The position numbers and the translations under genes are program-made. From NCBI RefSeq assembly GCF_029852145.1, contig NC_079969.1:5270001-5334000 (forward strand): a stretch of DNA of 64,000 nt. The letters are read 5' to 3'. The stretch is from Microplitis mediator (lineage: Eukaryota > Arthropoda > Insecta > Hymenoptera > Braconidae). Shown in pieces: positions 60,301 to 64,000 of the stretch (the first letter of the stretch is position 1; each line of letters opens with the position of its first letter). The notes under the pieces are model-generated. The model saw only the letters and a program-made list of their open reading frames with translations. It was not told the DNA's origin and searched no databases.

Positions 60301-62344
60301 ACTGCATCAAATGGTTCAATCGTCCCCTTTGCGGGGGCAATCGAACCACTAGTCGGGGACAATTGAACCAAGAGTATTAGAACCACAAACGAATGACTAA
60401 TGAATAATTTACTATTCATTACAGCTTAAAACTAAAATTACAATATTTCTAATAATATTGATTATTTTATATAACATTATATGTTATAACGATCACTTTT
60501 ACAACTTCTGTCAATATACTTATTTTTTTTCTTGGTTAGTTTAGCTTTTTTTCCTATTTAGTCAAGATGCGCGCGCATGTCTAATGCTCACAGTGTGGTT
60601 CGTGTAGTTTAACTGTCCCCGAGAGTACTGGTTCCAATTGACCCCATATGATTTTATTGAAATAATTAGTTTAAAAAAAATATTCAAGAACTATTTTACT
60701 AGATGTAAAGTTAGAAATTTATGACTAATATATGAAAGAAGGTATTACAAAAAAATTTGAAGATTACATTTGAAAATTAAAACTTATTAAACAATTTGTC
60801 AAGAGCTGAAAAAAAAGTTCAGATGCCTAAAAACACAAAAACTTGAATTTTTTCAAATTAAATCATCATATTGGTTCCAAATTTTGGTCAGACTAAGGTT
60901 TCGTGTATTAAAATATAATTCCAAGAGGACGACTCATTTTTCGATTTTTTTCGACTTTTTTAGCTTACTGGTTCAATTGCCCCTTGGTTCAATTGACCCC
61001 ACTCTCCCCTACTATTTTACATAAGAATTAGAACTATTCTTGTCTCTTCGTGTATGAGAAATCGATTCTTAATAATTGGAAAACGTCTATTCGATTCGAC
61101 GATATCTATGATATCTATAAATTTTGATAAAATGTTTCTTTCTTTGTACTGGCCTAGTCATCAAAATAATTTTAAATTGCCTTGCGTATATATATAACTA
61201 TAATTGTTGAAAAAAATAATTAAAGGTAAGTCCAACACCGTCCCAAGAGTCATTGGTCTCTCAACAGTCGATGGAAGATCCGAATATAATAGCCAGTGCA
61301 CTAAGTGAAGTAGAGGGCACAAAAAGTCCATTTATGCCGAAACCCTTCTGCACATACACCGGACATACATCCGACCTACTGGATGTATCATGGTCAAAAA
61401 ATTATTTTGTTTTATCATCCTCAATGGATAAAACAGTTCGTCTATGGCACATATCTCGCAAAGAATGTCTATGCTGTTTTCAACACATTGATTTCGTAAC
61501 TGCAATAGTGTTCCATCCTCGTGATGATCGTTATTTCTTATCTGGTTCGTTAGACGGTAAATTACGACTATGGAATATTCCGGATAAAAAAGTCGCCGTG
61601 TGGAATGAAGTTAACGGTAACACAAAATTAATAACAGCTGCTAATTTTTGTCAAAATGGTAAATTTGCTGTTGTCGGATCTTATGATGGCCGTTGTATAT
61701 TTTACAATACTGATCAATTGAAGTATCATACACAAATAGATGTACGGTCTACACGTGGTAAAAACGCACGTGGTCGTAAAATAAGCGGGATTGAACCAAT
61801 GCCTGGTGAAGATAAAATTTTAGTAACATCAAATGATAGTCGTATTCGTCTTTATGATTTACGTGATCTCAATTTATCGTGTAAATACAAGGGTTATGTT
61901 AATGTAAGTAGTCAAATAAAAGCTAGTTTTAGTCCAGACGGGCAGTATATTGTCGCAGGTTCGGAAAATCAGTGTATCTACATATGGAAAACCCACCACG
62001 ATTATTCGAAATTTTCAAGTGTCAGACGTGATCGTAACGATTTTTGGGAAGGTATTAAAGCGCATAATGCTGTTGTCACGTGTGCTGTATTTGCACCTAA
62101 TCCGGACAGTATAATAAGACAAATTGAAGCCAGAGAAAAGTGCGATAGTCATGATAGTAATAATGATAACAACAATGCTGGGTCAAATAATAAAAAACCG
62201 GTTGTTGATCCAGTTGTTGAACAAAGGACCAAAGGTTGTGGTGGACATGTACTTGTTAGTGCTGATTTTAACGGATGTATTAAAGTTTTTTTGAATAAAA
62301 CTAAACCAAAGCATAGTTCACTTCCCGCTTCTGCGCTTGCATAA
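42396..62344 (+). CDS. WDR44: WD repeat-containing protein 44 (Rab11-binding), complete gene
   Basis: WDR44 binds Rab11 and acts on tubular recycling and ER-contact membranes. Coding exons: 42396-42463, 49857-50667, 51384-51521, 57594-57881, 58936-59556, 61226-62344. All phases agree, giving 1014 aa. The N-terminus MSGSSDSEEFFDAEDD contains an FFAT-type VAP-binding motif, as in the vertebrate protein. Exon 2 is low-complexity and polar, with a proline/basic stretch (APPRRKKKSK). Residues from about 420 carry the conserved block TDSGKRLTD-EILEQVTVLNLDTGE, followed by a basic region. WD40 repeats start near residue 590 (SGEHVGPVWCMKFSACGRLL) and continue through exon 6 (SSSMDKTVRLW, SGSLDGKLRLW, SNDSRIRLYDLRDL, SADFNGCIKVF). 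Intron 1 hosts a receptor gene and intron 3 a transposon. Exon 3 ends at a GC donor. Confidence 0.95.
42945..43816. mobile_element. Inverted-repeat element with GGGCAGAGTGGGCCCC-type ends
   Basis: The left end TATAGGGAAGAGGGGGGCAG, running on through AGTGGGCCCC, mirrors the right end GGGGCCCACTTGGCCCC...CCCCTATA. Interior phrases (GGGGCAAAGTGGGCCC, TTTGCCCC) repeat the motif. A second repeat family copy (43369-43614) is nested inside. It is related in style to the element at 60122-61012. It lies in WDR44 intron 1, upstream of the receptor gene. Confidence 0.75.
43369..43614. mobile_element. Uninterrupted ~245-bp copy of the AGGGGTTATCAGATATT repeat
   Basis: It matches 27221-27655 closely except that it lacks the ~200-bp insertion found there. 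The termini AACAGGGGTT and AACCCCTGTT are inverted repeats. It is non-coding. Confidence 0.8.
44169..49290 (+). CDS. Gustatory receptor (7tm_7 family), complete gene nested in WDR44 intron 1
   Basis: It is a predicted seven-transmembrane ligand-gated sensory channel of the insect gustatory receptor family. Exons: 44169-44465, 46493-46941, 47784-48036, 48129-48287, 49225-49290. All introns are GT-AG and phases agree, giving 407 aa, the usual length. The start MFKVWRPKNLMEALLPVL is followed by several hydrophobic spans. The middle exons carry the loop LEL..LCQKITDIFGFQI that precedes a transmembrane helix. The last two exons have the family signature, TGKIIHRL...ACG-type (FSPCGLVDLGYSFI) and the terminal TYLVVLIQ block. 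A poly-A signal AATAAA lies four bases after the stop. The gene is transcribed in the same direction as its host gene. Its introns are filled with MITEs. The ligand is unknown. Confidence 0.9.
44531..45228. mobile_element. 698-bp fold-back repeat (copy 1)
   Basis: It is a reverse-complement copy of 63221-63906. Its centre folds back: TTGCGCCAGAAATTTCTTAA...CTTGAGCAAATCTGGC and inverses surround AAGGAAGGGGTAAAGTGGCA. Outer phrases are CCCATGTAACAATCTTATTT on one side and CAGTAAAATC/GATTTTACTG-type on the other. ORF 44861-45046 arises from the arm. It lies in intron 1 of the receptor gene. Confidence 0.8.
45407..46380. mobile_element. 974-bp palindrome-rich MITE with TACACGGAAAGAAAATTATGG ends
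   Basis: The first and last 20 or so bases are perfect inverted repeats. The interior is dominated by imperfect palindromes of the form CCCATAATATTATGGGAATGG / CCTATAATTATAGGAA, repeated dozens of times, with a short unique stretch around 45820-46025. The partial copy at 8002-8135 confirms that it is dispersed. It lies in intron 1 of the receptor gene. Confidence 0.85.
46942..47783 (+). other. Intron 2 of the gustatory receptor gene
   Basis: This is an AT-rich intron between the second and third receptor exons. I see no element with defined ends. Around 47480-47720 the sequence resembles other dispersed phrases but no clear repeat is supported. Confidence 0.6.
48344..49145. mobile_element. 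802-bp MITE with TACACGGAAAAAAA ends containing a tRNA-like sequence
   Basis: The ends TACACGGAAAAAAATTC and GAATTTTCTTTCCGTGTA are inverted repeats of the TACACGG family. It contains the minus-strand tRNA-like sequence at 48592-48663 and three tandem copies of a 20-bp unit (CTTTAGAACTTTGAAAAAGT) at 48850-48905. It lies in intron 4 of the receptor gene. Confidence 0.7.
48592..48663 (-). pseudogene. tRNA-like sequence with Pol III box A and box B
   Basis: On the minus strand TGACCAAGTGG resembles box A, and about 50 nt further TGTTCGAATCC resembles box B (GGTTCGANNCC). The acceptor ends do not pair well and the T stem is imperfect, so it is a decayed tRNA or the head of a tRNA-derived SINE (Ser/Leu-like spacing) rather than a working tRNA gene. 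Confidence 0.45.
49294..49299 (+). terminator. Poly-A signal of the gustatory receptor gene
   Basis: An AATAAA hexamer starts four bases after the TGA stop codon, so the 3' UTR is predicted to be very short. Confidence 0.55.
50668..51383 (+). other. WDR44 intron 2 with a fold-back remnant
   Basis: The remnant around 50917-51010 (TTGTGTGGCAAGGAAACGACG ... CGAAGTCTGAAATTGTTTTT) belongs to the same family as 24440-24890 and 30120-30232. The ORF 50848-51075 is within it and is not supported as a gene. No other feature is seen. Confidence 0.55.
52299..56790 (-). mobile_element. 4492-bp hAT-like DNA transposon, apparently intact
   Basis: The ends TAGGGTGGGTCAAAAAAATC and GATTTTTTTGACCCACCCTA are exact inverses. 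They open TIRs of about 570 bp (52299 to about 52865, and about 56223 to 56790) that look at least 98% identical by eye. Perfect 8-bp target duplications GTACGCAG flank it (52291-52298 and 56791-56798). The interior encodes one spliced transposase on the minus strand. An 8-bp duplication and a C-x2-H motif after the second Asp fit the hAT superfamily, but such long TIRs are unusual for hAT. The intact ORF, matching TIRs and perfect duplication point to recent insertion. Confidence 0.92.
53150..55806 (-). CDS. hAT-like transposase, four exons, 724 aa
   Basis: Exons 55806-55335, 55095-54511, 54335-54052 and 53983-53150 join in frame through GT-AG introns. Candidate DDE residues are Asp281 (VVHWDGKML), Asp346 (MCFDTTAVNTG) and Glu577 (LWYLSDELAILSLF). 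The hAT-type C-x2-H (LSCRHHIFE, Cys375-His378) follows the second Asp. Other conserved blocks are YGTEQLLGVPK, SSGPNVQMF and HHARWMAKAIYSLKM. I see no BED zinc finger in the N-terminal 157 residues. The second exon does not begin with ATG and depends on splicing. No frameshift or stop is seen, so the protein may be active. The exact hAT subfamily is not certain. Confidence 0.85.
57882..58935 (+). other. WDR44 intron 4 with a tRNA-like insertion
   Basis: This intron holds the tRNA-like sequence at 58377-58448 and a GC-richer patch near 58005-58075 that may be the body of the same SINE-type insertion. A phrase near 58825-58880 (GAGCCGCGCACTTTTAGATT) is shared with 7970-8000. No exon is seen. 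Confidence 0.55.
58377..58448 (-). pseudogene. 72-nt tRNA-like sequence
   Basis: The minus strand folds as a cloverleaf of standard size (7+2+4+8+4+1+5+7+5+5+5+7+5+7). Box A is TAGCTCAACTGATAGAG-like and box B is GGGTTCGATTCCC. The acceptor pairs at 5 of 7 positions, and the T stem is good. The anticodon loop CGCGATA lacks the universal U33, so it is probably a tRNA pseudogene or SINE head rather than a functional tRNA. Confidence 0.6.
59735..59928. mobile_element. Reverse-oriented, truncated copy of the CACTGAGAG MITE
   Basis: From CACTGAGAGAAAAAAAGG preceded by TA, this is the reverse complement of 11829-12081 through TTTTCTCGGCACTATTTAA. There it is cut off by the element starting at 59929. 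The right TIR is missing. Confidence 0.75.
59929..61054. mobile_element. Element with TACACGGAGAG ends, hosting another element
   Basis: TACACGGAGAGAAAATAATAG at the left mirrors CTATTCTTGTCTCTTCGTGTA at the right. Its centre is taken up by the distinct inverted-repeat element at 60122-61012. It lies in WDR44 intron 5 and is non-coding. Confidence 0.7.
60122..61012. mobile_element. 891-bp element with GTAGGGGAGAGTGGGGTCAA ends
   Basis: The first 26 bases, ending in ATTGAACC, are mirrored exactly at the right end (GGTTCAATTGACCCC...CCCCTAC). GGTTCAATCGTCCCC and GGGGACAATTGAACC recur internally. It has no coding potential beyond small spurious ORFs (60234-60419). It resembles 42945-43816 in its G-rich ends. 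Confidence 0.85.
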
Positions 62345-63220
62345 ATTATAGATACTTTTTTTTAATAGTGCGTTTATATGTTTTTAACGGATAAAAATAC
62401 TTTCTTTTTGTAACAAACGGTTATTTTTCTATTTTACCGGCAGAGCAGAATTTCGCGGTCGGTAAAAACTCGGTCGGTAACTTTTTTAAGTTGCAATATT
62501 TATGTAGGTTATATATTTTTGATTGATAAATATTTTTTATTTAATATATAACACAAAATTTTGTAATTTATGTCAGTAATTATAAATTTGCATTAAATCA
62601 TGTAGAAAATTTACTAGAGAAAAAAATCTAATACTAAAAATTGTGAATATTTTTAAATATTGAAAAAATTTAATGTGAAAAAAATAAAAAGCACTTTATT
62701 AGATAATAAATAGATGCATTAAAAATTGTAAAAATTATTAGATAATTATAAAAATGGAAACACCATATTACAAAAAAAATTAATGTGAATCAATTCAATC
62801 GACAATAAGGATGTTAAATAAATTGAACAATAAATTATATATTTTATTTTTTTGATGATAGTATTTTTTTGGATTTAATTATATTAATCGTTTTACTATA
62901 AAAATTTTTTTTTTCTGTAAAATGTTTTGAAATTTTTAAAATAACAATCAATAATGAAAGTATGATAATTAAATCAAAAATAGACGTTATTATTAGTCGG
63001 TGATTAAATCTGCATTTTTTAAACACTTTAGTCTTTACAGGAAATCTGTAAAAAAATTAGTGATTTATTTAGACAGTGAACCAATAGATTATTCGTATTG
63101 TTAAATAATTTTTCAATATCTTTTCACTCAACCGATAAAATAAATTTTTAATTTGCACATAAAATAATTTGTAAACTTAAAATATTCCACGTAAGAAATT
63201 TAATGCAAAGTTACTAGTGA
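62345..63220. other. WDR44 3' flank
   Basis: This AT-rich sequence follows the WDR44 stop. AATAAA words near 62685 and 62817 are possible poly-A signals, but neither is decisive. No ORF on either strand is convincing. Confidence 0.6.
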
Positions 63221-63906
63221 AGACACTGATCAGTAAAATCTTTTAATAGATAAGTCATAAACTTGCACAAGATGACATACAAAAAACAATCTTGTAGCAG
63301 TCTTGTGTTAATTTTACGTAAGAATCTTGCAGGAAATTTCCGCGCGCCTGCGTCTTTATATATTTGTAAATCTGTCACAAGATTTTAAGTCAAGATTTTT
63401 GCATGACTTGCACATAATATTGTACGGAATAATATTGCAGATATCTTACACATGGCTCGTTGATAAAATCTCTTACGCATTTCCTGCGCAAAACTTGCGC
63501 CAGAAATTTCGTAAAGATGCTCACACATGACCTGCGCCAGATTTGCTCAAGATGCGCGATATAACTATCTGCCACTTTACCCCTTCCTTTGGCTTACGAT
63601 ATAGATATAGCGCTTGTTGAGCAAATCTGGCGCAAGTCATGCGTGAGCATCTTTAAGAAATTTCTGGCGTAAGTTTTGCGCAAGAAATGCGTAAGAAATT
63701 TGAACAACGAGCTATGTGTTAGCTTGCACAATTCTTTAGATACAACGTTAACACAGTTTTCTTGTAATTCCTGCACAAGATTTGCAATTAAAAACATTTC
63801 ACCAATATCTGCAACAAGATTTACACTCGGACAAAGACCTAGACAACTAAAACACTAGTGACCAAATTGACGCAAGATTTAAATAAGATTGTTACATGGG
63901 ATATTT
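63221..63906. mobile_element. 686-bp fold-back repeat (copy 2)
   Basis: It is the reverse complement of 44531-45228, sharing AGACACTGATCAGTAAAATC, the fold-back centre AAAGTGGCAGATAGTT-type around 63570-63600, and GATTGTTACATGGGATATTT at the right end. ORFs 63327-63530, 63390-63575, 63594-63797 and 63676-63858 are by-products of its arms. Confidence 0.85.
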
Positions 63907-64000
63907 GAAAAAGTTTTAAATACTGTTAATTACTCAATTGTTTCTATTAACAATTAACGTCTATTTTTGCATTACATTAAACAATTAAACAATTTTATAA

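Overview
This is an AT-rich nuclear window from an insect, most likely a hymenopteran parasitoid. That guess is an inference from the insect-type gustatory receptor, the FMR1 and WDR44 orthologues, the base composition, and a patch of intronless virus-like genes. No sequence here names the species.

Layout. 1-7189 is the end of a satellite array of 174-bp units (41 full copies plus a broken one). 7190-9911 is non-coding and holds remnants of small inverted-repeat transposons (MITEs). 9912-13654 carries three intact, intronless minus-strand ORFs of 360, 162 and 158 codons. The first two overlap out of frame, which looks viral rather than insect. I read them as a candidate endogenous virus gene cluster, but I do not recognise the proteins. 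13655-20572 is non-coding: fold-back elements, a long AT desert, a roughly 1-kb field of ATATGATCATATA-type repeats, and the presumed 3' UTR of FMR1.

20573-40191 (minus) is a complete FMR1 gene of 13 constitutive coding exons (605 aa). I also see two symmetric optional exons, of 25 and 13 codons. 40192-42395 is the FMR1/WDR44 divergent spacer, with a tandem duplication carrying hairpins. 42396-62344 (plus) is a complete six-exon WDR44 (1014 aa). Its 7.4-kb first intron contains a complete five-exon gustatory receptor gene (407 aa) on the same strand. Its 6.1-kb third intron, which appears to use a GC donor, contains a structurally intact 4492-bp hAT-like DNA transposon with perfect 8-bp target duplications and TIRs of about 570 bp. 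That transposon sits inside an older inverted-repeat element rich in ACGGTAAA motifs. 62345-64000 is non-coding and ends in a second copy of a 0.7-kb fold-back repeat that is also present in the receptor gene.

Roles. FMR1 is an RNA-binding translational regulator, WDR44 is a Rab11 effector of the tubular recycling pathway, and the receptor is a sensory ion channel. They share a locus, not a pathway. The main discovery targets are the virus-like ORF cluster, the long-TIR hAT-like element, the two optional FMR1 exons and the indel-free satellite.
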